DNA from: Fidelibacterota bacterium
Lineage (GTDB): Bacteria > Marinisomatota > Marinisomatia > Marinisomatales > S15-B10
DNA length: 32,483 nucleotides
NCBI GenBank assembly: GCA_002715465.1
Contig: PAYY01000014.1
Location: 1-32,483 of the forward strand
Direction: 5' to 3'
Shown here: one piece after another, positions 8,458 through 17,011 of the stretch
Layout of the letters: every line of letters begins with the position of its first letter
Position numbering within the stretch: position 1 is the first letter of the stretch
Program-made: the position numbers and the translations under genes
The notes under the pieces: generated by a model
Told to the model about the DNA's origin: nothing
The model's input: the letters and a program-made list of their open reading frames with translations, nothing else
Database searches by the model: none

Positions 8458-8487
8458 TTGATTGAAGAAGTTGTATTCTCATATGAT
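8458..8487 (+). promoter_or_regulatory. Possible sigma70-type promoter for the GcvT-PYROXD2-Rieske operon
   Basis: TTGATT (8458-8463) and TATGAT (8482-8487) are separated by 18 bases, which would start transcription near 8494, about 20 bases before the ATG at 8514. The region is very AT-rich, so chance matches are likely. No clear Shine-Dalgarno precedes the ATG, consistent with a short leader. Confidence 0.35.
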
Positions 8488-8513
8488 TAACGTACCATTG
8501 ATAAATAGCACTT

Positions 8514-9746
8514 ATGAATTCTAAAAACCACTTTACTGCTAGTACTCAACTTAAGTTGTCACCTTTTTTCAAACGTACCTCACAGTTAAATGAATCACAG
8601 GAATGGAGTAGATGGTCAGGGTACCTTTCAGCAACAAATTATGAATTAACTCATGAAAATGAATATTTTGCAATTCGAACAAAAGCCGGCTTATTAGATA
8701 TTAGTCCATTAAAAAAATATATAATCGAAGGTGAGAATGCTGAAAATCTAATAGATAATATTATTACAAGAAATATTCAAATATGCAATATTGGTCAAGT
8801 TATGTATACAACATGGTGCGATGAGAATGGAAAAGTAATTGATGATGGAACAATCCAAAGATTAGAAAAAAATAAATTTCGAATTACTAGTGCAAATCCC
8901 AACCTACTATGGTTTTACAATAATTCCATGGGATTAAATGTATCTATTAAAGATGATTCATCATCAACAGCAGCTCTGGCACTTCAAGGACCAAATTCTA
9001 GATTAATATTGAATTCTATTTCATCAGTTAATATCAATAATCTTAAATATTTTTGGATTACTGAAACAAAATTTGGAGGAATACCAGTATCAATTTCACG
9101 AACTGGATATACAGGAGATCTCGGATATGAAATTTGGATGAATTGTGATAATGCTTTAGATATTTGGGATCTGCTTATGGAAAGAGGGAGGCCTTATGGT
9201 ATCACTCCTGTTGGATTGAATGCATTGGATATTTGCAGAATTGAAGCGGGGTTAATACTCTTAAATGTTGATTACATATCCTCACAACATGCAATTATTG
9301 AATCTAGAAAATCATCACCATATGAACTAGGTCTAGGCTGGACAGTAAAATTGAAAAAAAATAATTTTATAGGAAAAACCTCATTGATAAAAGAAAAAAT
9401 CAATGGAGTAGAATGGAAACTTGTTGGTATAGAAATTCAATGGGAAGAATTTGAAAAACTGTATAAAGAAGTTGGAATTCCTCCTATACTTCCATCCAAA
9501 GCTTGGAGAAGAAGTACACCGCTATTTAACAAAAATAATGAACAAATTGGTTATGCTACAAGTGGAACATGGTCACCAATTCTTAAAAAGTATATTGCAT
9601 TAGCACATATCCAATCAAAATATTCCAGTGAAGGTTCTGAATTAATGTTTGAAGTAAGAGTTAATCATTTCCGGAAACTAACAAAAGCTATTATTGTAAA
9701 AACACCATTTTTTAACCCAAAAAGAAAATACTCTTGTCCAGTATAA
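8514..9746 (+). CDS. GcvT/DmdA-like tetrahydrofolate-dependent aminomethyl/methyl transferase
   Basis: The 410-residue protein belongs to the glycine-cleavage T-protein family, which moves a one-carbon group from an amine or sulfonium to tetrahydrofolate. Visible signatures are the FAIRTKAGLLDIS segment (52-64), YTTWCDENGKVIDDGTI (98-113) with the family's conserved aspartates, LQGPNS (157-162), RTGYTGDLGYEIW (196-208), and a C-terminal barrel with GYATSGTWSP. The family also includes DmdA and the folate domains of sarcosine and dimethylglycine dehydrogenases. No H-, P- or L-protein gene is nearby, so ordinary glycine cleavage is unlikely. It is the first gene of a four-gene operon and overlaps the next by 13 bases. 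With a Rieske N-demethylase-type oxygenase in the same unit, a role in methyl transfer from an N-methylated compound is inferred. Confidence 0.88.
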   Translation: MNSKNHFTASTQLKLSPFFKRTSQLNESQEWSRWSGYLSATNYELTHENEYFAIRTKAGLLDISPLKKYIIEGENAENLIDNIITRNIQICNIGQVMYTTWCDENGKVIDDGTIQRLEKNKFRITSANPNLLWFYNNSMGLNVSIKDDSSSTAALALQGPNSRLILNSISSVNINNLKYFWITETKFGGIPVSISRTGYTGDLGYEIWMNCDNALDIWDLLMERGRPYGITPVGLNALDICRIEAGLILLNVDYISSQHAIIESRKSSPYELGLGWTVKLKKNNFIGKTSLIKEKINGVEWKLVGIEIQWEEFEKLYKEVGIPPILPSKAWRRSTPLFNKNNEQIGYATSGTWSPILKKYIALAHIQSKYSSEGSELMFEVRVNHFRKLTKAIIVKTPFFNPKRKYSCPV

Positions 9747-11317
9747 CTAAATATGACGCTATAGTTATAGGTGGTGGTCATAATGGACTAACTGCGGCAG
9801 CCTATTTAGGACGAGCGGGAAAAAAAGTTCTTGTACTAGAAAAACGGCATGTTTTGGGGGGTGCGGCAGTTACAGAGGAGGTTTTTCCTGGGTTTAAATT
9901 TTCTGTCTGTTCCTATGTAGTAAGTTTAATGAAATCAAATGTTATAAGAGAGTTGATGTTGCCAAAGTTTGGTTTAGAACTTATACCTCTAGAAAGTACA
10001 ATGACTCCCCTTGATAATGATTATCTTATTAGAACTTCAGATCAAGATCAAACATATCGAGAGATTTCAAGACATTCAAAAAAGGATGCTGAAAACTACA
10101 TGAGGTTTGGACCCATTATGAGTCAAATAGGTATGGCAGTAAGACCTATAATAGAAACTATTGCACCCAATCCAATCAAACCTTCATTATCAGACCTATC
10201 ATCTTCGAAAAAATTATTTGATCATATTACATCTCTTTCTTCTGATCAATTAGAACTATTAATAAAACTAATGACTATGAGTTCTGCCGACTTTTTAGAT
10301 GAATGGTTCGAATATGAACCATTAAAAGCCACCATGTCAGCCAGTGGAATAATTGGTACTTTTATGGGTCCATATTCTCCTGGTTCAGCCTATGTAATGC
10401 TACATCACTACATGGGTGATATTGATGGAGTCTATCGAGCTTGGGGATTTCAAAAAGGAGGTACAGGTGGTGTAAGTACTGCCATAGCAAGATCTGCTGA
10501 ATATTTTGGTGTGGATATTAAAACTGAAACATCTGTTGCAAAAGTATTAGTAAAAAATGGAACAGCCAAAGGTGTAGTTTTAGAGAATGGCGATGAATAT
10601 AATTCAAAAATCGTCATTACAGGATTAGATCCTAAGTTATCATTTTTAAAAATGTTAGATGAACGAGATCTTCCTTCTGATTTTGTAGCAGCAATAAAGA
10701 ATTTTCGTATCAGGGGATCATCTGGAAAAGTTAATCTTGCCCTTGATAATTTACCTGATTTTTCATGTCTTCCTGATAATGGGGCTCATCTTAGAGGAGC
10801 TATTTCTATAAGTCCATCTTATGATCATTTAGAAATTGCCTATGATGATGCAAAATATGGAAATTTCTCTAAGGCTCCATTTATGGATATTATTATTCCA
10901 TCAGTTTTAGATCCACAAATGGCCCCTCCAGGCCAACATGTTATGTCTTGCTTTGTTCAATATGCGCCATATGATATTAACGGTGGATGGAATGACCAAA
11001 AAAAAGAAGATTTTGGAGATGCTGTAATTAATACTATATCAAGATATGCACCAAACATTAAAGATATAATTTTACATCGTCAGATCCTTACACCAGCAGA
11101 TTTAGAATCAACCTTTAGTCTAACCGGTGGCAATATATTCCACGGGGAATTAACCCTGCAACAGCTCTTCTCTTTTCGACCAGTAGTAAAATGGGCAAAC
11201 TATACAACACCGATAAAAAATTATTTTCAATGTGGTTCTGGCACACATCCTGGTGGAGGTATCACAGGATCCCCTGGTGAAATGGCCGCAAAAAAAATAT
11301 TAGGTATTATAAAATGA
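9734..11317 (+). CDS. PYROXD2-like (phytoene-dehydrogenase-related) FAD oxidoreductase, first copy
   Basis: The 527-residue product starts with a dinucleotide-binding fold, YDAIVIGGGHNGLTAAAYLGRAGKKVLVLEKRHVLGGAA, with the glycine motif at 13-18. It ends with the FAD-binding segment CGSGTHPGGGITGSPGEMAAKKIL. The insert resembles PYROXD2 and other COG1233 proteins, whose substrates are mostly unknown, more than carotenoid desaturases. The start is TTG at 9734, inside the end of the GcvT-like gene; no other start keeps the FAD motif. The stop overlaps the next gene's ATG by four bases. In this operon it may oxidise an amine or the demethylated product. There are no carotenoid genes nearby, so a phytoene desaturase label would mislead. 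Confidence 0.87.
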   Translation: MSSITKYDAIVIGGGHNGLTAAAYLGRAGKKVLVLEKRHVLGGAAVTEEVFPGFKFSVCSYVVSLMKSNVIRELMLPKFGLELIPLESTMTPLDNDYLIRTSDQDQTYREISRHSKKDAENYMRFGPIMSQIGMAVRPIIETIAPNPIKPSLSDLSSSKKLFDHITSLSSDQLELLIKLMTMSSADFLDEWFEYEPLKATMSASGIIGTFMGPYSPGSAYVMLHHYMGDIDGVYRAWGFQKGGTGGVSTAIARSAEYFGVDIKTETSVAKVLVKNGTAKGVVLENGDEYNSKIVITGLDPKLSFLKMLDERDLPSDFVAAIKNFRIRGSSGKVNLALDNLPDFSCLPDNGAHLRGAISISPSYDHLEIAYDDAKYGNFSKAPFMDIIIPSVLDPQMAPPGQHVMSCFVQYAPYDINGGWNDQKKEDFGDAVINTISRYAPNIKDIILHRQILTPADLESTFSLTGGNIFHGELTLQQLFSFRPVVKWANYTTPIKNYFQCGSGTHPGGGITGSPGEMAAKKILGIIK

Positions 11318-12888
11318 ATAAAGTTGATGTAATTATTGTTGGTTCTGGTATAAATAGTTTAGTTGTTGCATCAATATTAAGTAGAGCTGGTAAAAGAGTG
11401 CAGTTACTAGAAGCTAGAAAAAAAATAGGCGGAATGGCATCTACAGATGAATTTTCACCAGGATTTAAATGCAATATACTCAATGATACAATAAAATGGA
11501 TAGATCCACGTTTATTAAAAAATTTAGACCTAGAATCTAGAGGGTTAGAAATAATACAACCTGATATTGTTCGTACAGCTATAGGAATGAACAATAATCA
11601 TATACAATTTTATTTAGACTTGAATAAAACAATAAAATCAATAACAAAATATTCTCAAAAGGACTCTAAGAATTGGAAAGAATTCAACTTCTATATAAAT
11701 AAGTCTACTCAATTTCTTGAAAAGATTTATGAAATGAATCCTCCTGAACTTCAAAATATTGGATTAAAAGAAATTATAAAAATGAGATCTATGATTGGTC
11801 CATTAAGAAAATATGGAACTCGTGGTATTGTGGATTTATTACGTGTAATACCTATGATGATGCCTGAACTAGTCGATGAATGGTTTGATAATGAGTTGCT
11901 TCGCTCTGCAATTTCTACAGCTGGAATTCACCACCATTCATTTGGTCCATATGCTGCTGGCACTGGATATAATCTTTTACATCAACATATACATGCTAAT
12001 GGTATTTTTCATAATGCCTTTTTTATCCGTGGCGGCACTGAAAAGTTGGCATTGGTACTTAAAGACTATTCAGAATCTTTTGGTGCAAAAATAAAATGTT
12101 CAGCTAGAGTTACTTCAATTAATCTTGAAAATAACTGTTGCAAAGGAATTACGCTTCAGAGTGGAGAAACCTTTGAAGCGAATAAAGTAGTTTCAGGTTT
12201 AGACCCTCATAACACTTTCATGAAACTGATTAACCCTTCAAAGCTTACCCCTAACTTTCAAAGACAGTTAAAGAACATTAGATATAGAGGAACTGTTGCA
12301 AGAGCACATTTTGCTTTAAATAGACTTCCAAAAATAAATAATATTTCTGAAAAGAATATGGTAACCGTATTTTCAATTTGCCCATCTATAGAATATTTAG
12401 AACGTGCGTCAGATGGGGTAAAATATGGTTATCCAACTGATCAACCTTATATTGAGTTTACTATTCCTTCATTAATAAATAGTGATTTTGCACCATCTAA
12501 TAAACATGTTCTATCCGCTTCTATTCAATATTGTCCATATCACCTAAGAAAGAATAAATGGTCAAGTAAACTAAAAAATGAAGTGATGAATAACGTAATA
12601 AAAACCATAGAAAAAGTATCCCCAGAATTTTCATCATCGATCGAATATTCGAACATATTAACTCCATTAGATATAGAGAATGAATTTGGTTTAACTGAAG
12701 GAAACTTAAATCACGGTGAGATGACATTAGATCAATTTATGTTTATGAGGCCTCTAATTAGTGCGTCGAACTATAAAACACCCATTAAGAATCTTTTCCT
12801 ATGTGGATCTGGAACTCATCCTGGGGGCGGACTTCATGGTACTAATGGATATAATGCAGCAACTACTATTTTAAAAAATGATATATAA
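11314..12888 (+). CDS. PYROXD2-like FAD oxidoreductase, second divergent copy
   Basis: This 524-residue paralogue of the preceding gene has the same architecture: VDVIIVGSGINSLVVASILSRAGKRVQLLEARKKIGGMAS at the N-terminus (glycine motif 10-15) and CGSGTHPGGGLHGTNGYNAATTIL at the C-terminus. The copies share collinear segments (WFDNELLRSAISTAGI versus WFEYEPLKATMSASGI) but are clearly divergent, so the duplication is old. Adjacent overlapping genes of equal length suggest a heterodimer or two successive oxidations. The third glycine of the FAD motif is Ser (GSGINS), a tolerated change. The start overlaps the previous stop (ATGA) and the stop overlaps the Rieske gene by 11 bases. Confidence 0.87.
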   Translation: MNKVDVIIVGSGINSLVVASILSRAGKRVQLLEARKKIGGMASTDEFSPGFKCNILNDTIKWIDPRLLKNLDLESRGLEIIQPDIVRTAIGMNNNHIQFYLDLNKTIKSITKYSQKDSKNWKEFNFYINKSTQFLEKIYEMNPPELQNIGLKEIIKMRSMIGPLRKYGTRGIVDLLRVIPMMMPELVDEWFDNELLRSAISTAGIHHHSFGPYAAGTGYNLLHQHIHANGIFHNAFFIRGGTEKLALVLKDYSESFGAKIKCSARVTSINLENNCCKGITLQSGETFEANKVVSGLDPHNTFMKLINPSKLTPNFQRQLKNIRYRGTVARAHFALNRLPKINNISEKNMVTVFSICPSIEYLERASDGVKYGYPTDQPYIEFTIPSLINSDFAPSNKHVLSASIQYCPYHLRKNKWSSKLKNEVMNNVIKTIEKVSPEFSSSIEYSNILTPLDIENEFGLTEGNLNHGEMTLDQFMFMRPLISASNYKTPIKNLFLCGSGTHPGGGLHGTNGYNAATTILKNDI

Positions 12889-13996
12889 AAAAACAGCTGA
12901 AACTCTTAAAAAAGGAGCAAATTCACTAGATAGAGATTATTATATAAATCCAGAAATATTAAATAATGAATATGAAAATATATTTTTAAAAAATTGGGTT
13001 TGCGCTGGCCGCACATCAGAATTAATCAATCAAGGAAAATTTAAAGTAATGAATTTGGGATCCGAGAGTGCTATTATTTTAAGATATTCAAAAAATGAGT
13101 TAAAAGCATTCACAAATATATGCAGACATCGCGGAACCAGAATATGCGAAAAAAATAAAGGGAAGTTTTCAAATGCAATTCAATGTGGTTATCATGGTTG
13201 GACATATAGCTTGGATGGAAAACTAATAGGAGCTCCACACATGGATTCTATAGAAAATTTCGATAAAAATGATTACCCATTATTTCCTATTGGAATTGCA
13301 GAATGGGAAGGTTTTATTTTTATAAACTTCAATGACAATCCTGAATCATTTGAAAAATCATTTTCACCAATTTTTAACAAGTTTACTAACTGGAATTTAT
13401 CTCAATTATTTTCATTAGAAACCAAGACATATAAAGTAAAAGCTAATTGGAAGCTTATCATTCAAAATTATTCTGAATGCTACCATTGCCCGATAATTCA
13501 TCCAGAGCTTAGTTCTATCACACCATATTTAAGTGGCCGAAATGATTTATTTGAAGGTTCATTTTTAGGTGGATATATGAACTTTAAAGCAAATAAAGAA
13601 AGCATTACATCTTCAGGAAAACTCTGTTGTCCTCCAATAAGGGATTTAAATAAAGATGATTTAGATCGTGTTTATTATTATTCAATTTCTCCTAATATGT
13701 TACTAAGTCTGCATCCAGAGTATGTAATGTATCACACAGTTTTACCAATAAATGTTGATTCTTGTGAGATTAGATGTTCATGGCTTTTTGAAAAAAATGT
13801 GGTTATTTCAGATTCTTATAATACTAAAGAAGCTATTGATTTTTGGGATAAAACAAATAAACAAGATTGGAAAATTTGTGAAATGTCACAATTAGGAATC
13901 CAATCAAAAAAATACAGTCCAGCTCCATATTCAAGTCAAGAAAGCTTGCTAGCAGCATTTGATAAAAACTATAAATTGTTGCTGAATAAAAAATAA
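12878..13996 (+). CDS. Rieske non-haem iron oxygenase, quaternary-ammonium/N-demethylase type alpha subunit
   Basis: The 372-residue protein has a Rieske [2Fe-2S] domain with Cys82-x-His84 and Cys103-x2-His106 (NICRHRGTR ... CGYHGW). The catalytic domain has a mononuclear iron site: NYSECYHCPIIHPE at 197-210 gives His203 and His208, and Asp330 in NKQDWKICE is the likely third ligand. The NWKL..NY.ECYHC..HP signature is that of glycine-betaine, stachydrine and carnitine oxygenases rather than of aromatic dioxygenases with a beta subunit, and no beta subunit gene is present. Such enzymes hydroxylate an N-methyl or adjacent carbon, usually releasing formaldehyde. No reductase or ferredoxin is encoded alongside, so electrons must come from elsewhere. 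It is the last gene of the operon. Confidence 0.9.
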   Translation: MIYKKTAETLKKGANSLDRDYYINPEILNNEYENIFLKNWVCAGRTSELINQGKFKVMNLGSESAIILRYSKNELKAFTNICRHRGTRICEKNKGKFSNAIQCGYHGWTYSLDGKLIGAPHMDSIENFDKNDYPLFPIGIAEWEGFIFINFNDNPESFEKSFSPIFNKFTNWNLSQLFSLETKTYKVKANWKLIIQNYSECYHCPIIHPELSSITPYLSGRNDLFEGSFLGGYMNFKANKESITSSGKLCCPPIRDLNKDDLDRVYYYSISPNMLLSLHPEYVMYHTVLPINVDSCEIRCSWLFEKNVVISDSYNTKEAIDFWDKTNKQDWKICEMSQLGIQSKKYSPAPYSSQESLLAAFDKNYKLLLNKK

Positions 13997-14010
13997 TTCA
14001 CTTTATTTTT
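13989..14010. repeat. AT-only inverted repeat spanning two convergent stop codons
   Basis: AAAAATAA (13989-13996) and TTATTTTT (14003-14010) form a perfect 8-bp stem with a 6-base loop. The two arms contain the stop codons of the Rieske gene (+) and the M1 peptidase gene (-), which are only six bases apart. It could act as a weak two-way terminator, but with no G-C pairs this is uncertain. Confidence 0.4.
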
Positions 14011-15640
14011 CTTTTAAGCTCCAAGAGGCTAATAAGACAGTTCTAGGGTCAATAACTATCCTATGAGGTTTTGATTTCAAAGGAATTGAATATGAAAATT
14101 GCTTTTCAGTAAAATTTCTCTTTATAATTTTGGGTAATAGTTTCCCTTCTTCATAAATCCCAAATTCAATAGGAAAAGAAAATAAGAAACCATCATTCTG
14201 AACTTGCTCTAGTTTAATGATAATTTCTTTTCTGTTTTTATCAAATTCCCAAGTACCATCAAGAACGATATGACCTCCATTATAAAGCCATTGTTGAAAA
14301 AATTGACTTAAATCCATACCCGAAATTTTTTCCATTTCATGCTTAAAATCATCAGTAGAACAGTTAGCATTTAAATATCGTAAATAATAATTTCTTATTC
14401 CCTTCTGAAAATTTTCCTTTCCAATAAGATTCCGTAACATGTGAAGAATCCATGCACCCTTTTGATAAGTATTTGAAGAAGTGACATCATTCATATTTGT
14501 AAGATTATTATGAACAATTCGATAGTTTTTATTTTTTTGATAAAATTTCCATACTCTTTCTCTTGAAGATTTTAAACCAAAAATAAAATCCTCTTGACCA
14601 TAAGCATGCTCTCGGAATAATAAAGTAAAGTATGTAGCAAATCCTTCGCTTAACCAAACATCATCCCAATCATATTCCGTTACAGCGTTACCAAACCATT
14701 GATGGGCAACCTCATGAATAATAATATTTCTCCAACGGGTTTCACGTTTTCCTGTTACGGATTTATCACCATATAAAATAGCTGTCGCTGCTTCCATCCC
14801 TCCACCTACACTATTTGATTGAATATTAGCAAGTTTTTCATAAGTGAAAGGACCTATGAAATCAGAAAAATATTGGAGAGCGTGTTTAGTAGGTACAGCA
14901 AAATCATAAAAACCTGCATCTCTGTCCTGTTTATACACCCAAGTTTGAATAGATTTACCTTCAAATGTATCCACATATTGTATTGCGAATTCAGCAACTC
15001 CTAATACATAGAGCCAGCATGATATTGGTACAGATTGTTTCCAATGAGTTTTTTTTAAATCATTGTCAAGATTACTTTCTTCAACAAGTAGACCGTTTGA
15101 TATGACTTGGTAATGGTTTGGTGCAATTATAACCATTTCTGAAGTAGCCTTTTCATAGGGATGATCAACTGTGGGTAGCCAATGCCTAGCTTTATTTGGC
15201 CAGTTATCACTGAAAAAGGTCCGATCACCATATTTATTTGGTGCAATTTTTAAACCAGTAATTGGTACACCATAATAATCTATAATAATAGATATTTCTT
15301 CATTAACACTTGAAGGATTTTCTAGGTGAATAGTTAATACATCATTCAGATGAAAATATTCTAGCTTTTGATCTTTCCATATAATTTCAGATACACTCAT
15401 ACCTTTTCCATCAAGATTGTCATTTTTGTTAATTAAATCCAGGCGAACCTCCTTTATATTTTCAACTTTAAAAAGAATATTAATGGTTGCTTTACCTTTT
15501 ATAGCATCTACGTTATCGGAAAGTGTTAATTGAAAATTATAATGTAATATATCAATTCCAGGATTTTTTGGATAATTGTCAGCTTTTATTTGAAAAGTAA
15601 ACAAAAATAAATTGAAAATTATAAAGAATTGGGTTTTCAT
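14003..15640 (-). CDS. Secreted M1 family zinc aminopeptidase
   Basis: The 545-residue product begins with a signal peptide (MKTQFFIIFNLFLFTFQIKA), so it acts outside the cytoplasm. An N-terminal beta domain is followed by the substrate motif GGGMEAAT (279-286; GxMEN in classic members) and the zinc site HEVAHQWFG with His309, Glu310, His313 and distal Glu332 in LSEGFATYF. The expected catalytic Tyr lies in NTYQKGAWILHMLRNLIG. M1 enzymes remove N-terminal amino acids from peptides. It is shorter than full-length PepN-type proteins, with no large C-terminal helical domain, as in many FCB-group M1 peptidases. It converges with the Rieske operon and is probably transcribed alone. Its substrate is likely peptides scavenged outside the cell. 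Confidence 0.92.
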   Translation of the reverse strand: MKTQFFIIFNLFLFTFQIKADNYPKNPGIDILHYNFQLTLSDNVDAIKGKATINILFKVENIKEVRLDLINKNDNLDGKGMSVSEIIWKDQKLEYFHLNDVLTIHLENPSSVNEEISIIIDYYGVPITGLKIAPNKYGDRTFFSDNWPNKARHWLPTVDHPYEKATSEMVIIAPNHYQVISNGLLVEESNLDNDLKKTHWKQSVPISCWLYVLGVAEFAIQYVDTFEGKSIQTWVYKQDRDAGFYDFAVPTKHALQYFSDFIGPFTYEKLANIQSNSVGGGMEAATAILYGDKSVTGKRETRWRNIIIHEVAHQWFGNAVTEYDWDDVWLSEGFATYFTLLFREHAYGQEDFIFGLKSSRERVWKFYQKNKNYRIVHNNLTNMNDVTSSNTYQKGAWILHMLRNLIGKENFQKGIRNYYLRYLNANCSTDDFKHEMEKISGMDLSQFFQQWLYNGGHIVLDGTWEFDKNRKEIIIKLEQVQNDGFLFSFPIEFGIYEEGKLLPKIIKRNFTEKQFSYSIPLKSKPHRIVIDPRTVLLASWSLKEK

Positions 15641-15724
15641 TACATATACTAATTACTATAATATAAGGTCTTATTATAATTAATTAAAGTTATAGTTTAG
15701 TTTTCGACAATGTTATCAATTAAA

Positions 15725-16390
15725 TTACTTTTCAAGAAATAAAGATTTTTCTAGATTTGCAAAAAATTGTTGAAAAAACTCAACTTCATGGATACCTCCT
15801 GTTTGAAGAATATTTCCATCTTGTTCAATTTCACCTTGTGCACTGACACGTACCTTAATTTCTTCTTTTTTAATTTTATCAAGATTTACTGTTATTCTGT
15901 AACGATAAATTATAGGTCCTTCAGTACCGTCATCATGACTGCTTCCGTGATGAATCACATGGGTTTTGTTATCGCTTTCATTTTGATCTCCATCTTTTCC
16001 ACCGAATAGCAAACCAAATATACCAATTGCGACAAAAATACCCGTAGCAGCGAGAAGAGCCTTTTTCCATGTTGACACGGATTCTATGAGCTCTTCATCT
16101 TTAGATAAACGAGCCTCTTGACCTTGTGTACTTCTGCTAGCTGTGAGAAGACCCATTTCTACATTAATGACATCTACAGTGTAGCTGAGATCCTGTAAAA
16201 CATTTATAGAAGCTTTCATCACTTTATCTTTACTATTAGTATAAGATCGTGTTTCCATAGCACGGGCAACACTCGTGGGCGGAGATGGAGGCCTAGGAGC
16301 AACACAACCGAGAAAAGTGGCAAGATAAATTCTCAGAAAAATCCCCATGCTTTTCGAAAAAGAAGATTGTGAATACCAAAAAGATTGCAT
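15725..16390 (-). CDS. Predicted envelope lipoprotein with internal membrane helix, unknown function
   Basis: The product (about 221 residues) has a hydrophobic leader ending in a lipobox-like FLGC (Cys30 when counted from a TTG at 16393). A proline-rich linker and then a folded segment follow (KASINVLQDLSYTVDVINVEMGLLTASRS), a pattern seen in BamC-like and other small lipoprotein domains. A helix at about 111-131 (LLAATGIFVAIGIFGLLFGG) and a His/Asp-rich linker follow. The C-terminal domain reads YRYRITVNL...VRVSAQGEIEQDGN. The ATG at 16390 directly follows the TAA of the upstream lipoprotein gene; an internal ATG at 16348 would give a shorter, cleaner signal peptide. The two are surely one operon. 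No function is claimed beyond envelope location. Confidence 0.7.
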   Translation of the reverse strand: MQSFWYSQSSFSKSMGIFLRIYLATFLGCVAPRPPSPPTSVARAMETRSYTNSKDKVMKASINVLQDLSYTVDVINVEMGLLTASRSTQGQEARLSKDEELIESVSTWKKALLAATGIFVAIGIFGLLFGGKDGDQNESDNKTHVIHHGSSHDDGTEGPIIYRYRITVNLDKIKKEEIKVRVSAQGEIEQDGNILQTGGIHEVEFFQQFFANLEKSLFLEK

Positions 16391-16393
16391 CAA

Positions 16394-16789
16394 TTAAAAT
16401 TGAAGACGTTGATACTTAAATTCAGAAACAAGTTTGTTGTTATCAAATGTAATTAGAATTGTAATCGATTTAGAAGTCGAAGAGGATCTAGATGAACTTC
16501 TTGAGAAAATACCAGTTATCCAAGTAATGGGGTTCCACCAAGTTATTACTACACCACTACTTGTTTGGACCTCTTTTGATATTCTGTCATAAGTCCAAAC
16601 TTCTTTTCCACTTGAATTACTGGTAATGATATTAGGTGAGCCCAAGGCCTCCATAATCTCATTCTGATTAGCTCCTTCATAAACAGTTTTTTGAACAGTT
16701 CCCAATGTGAGTCTATTTACTTCTGAATTATTTGCGGCACAGCCCAATATTAATATTGCAAAAAGAGTGATAAAGGTAATTTTATTCAT
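16394..16789 (-). CDS. SmpA/OmlA (BamE-like) small lipoprotein
   Basis: The 131-residue product has a clean lipoprotein signal, MNKITFITLFAILILGC, with acylated Cys17. The mature part contains VYEGANQNEIMEALGSPNIITSNSSGKEVWTYDR, which follows the BamE/SmpA-OmlA pattern (a helix pair, 'LGxP', then a 'W.Y' strand). A serine-rich insertion (SRSSSRSSSTSKS) separates it from a last strand, ITILITFDNNKLVSEFKY, also typical. BamE-type domains bind outer-membrane assembly machinery or other envelope proteins; whether this is the true BamE is unknown because isolated paralogues are common. A good ribosome site (AAGGAGA) precedes the ATG. It is directly followed by the second lipoprotein gene. Confidence 0.75.
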   Translation of the reverse strand: MNKITFITLFAILILGCAANNSEVNRLTLGTVQKTVYEGANQNEIMEALGSPNIITSNSSGKEVWTYDRISKEVQTSSGVVITWWNPITWITGIFSRSSSRSSSTSKSITILITFDNNKLVSEFKYQRLQF

Positions 16790-17011
16790 TTAAACATCTC
16801 CTTACAAGAAAGATTCCATTTACTGAGAGTAACATATAAACATTAAACATTTTTTCATTTAAAAAAGTTTCATACTAAAAATAATCATATTAATTGATTT
16901 TATTTTTTCCTCAAATAATTTTCTACCCCTCTTACCATTTTATTGAGTAATAGCATCGTTTGAAAAGAAAATTGATATTTATATGACTACCTATGGAGAT
17001 CGTAACCATGT

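Noticed and set aside
8514..9746. Glycine cleavage system T-protein
   Set aside because: No H-, P- or L-protein genes are adjacent and the operon partners point to demethylation instead; canonical gcvT cannot be fully excluded.
9734..12888. Carotenoid biosynthesis by phytoene desaturases
   Set aside because: The proteins resemble PYROXD2 more than CrtI, and no phytoene synthase or cyclase gene is near.
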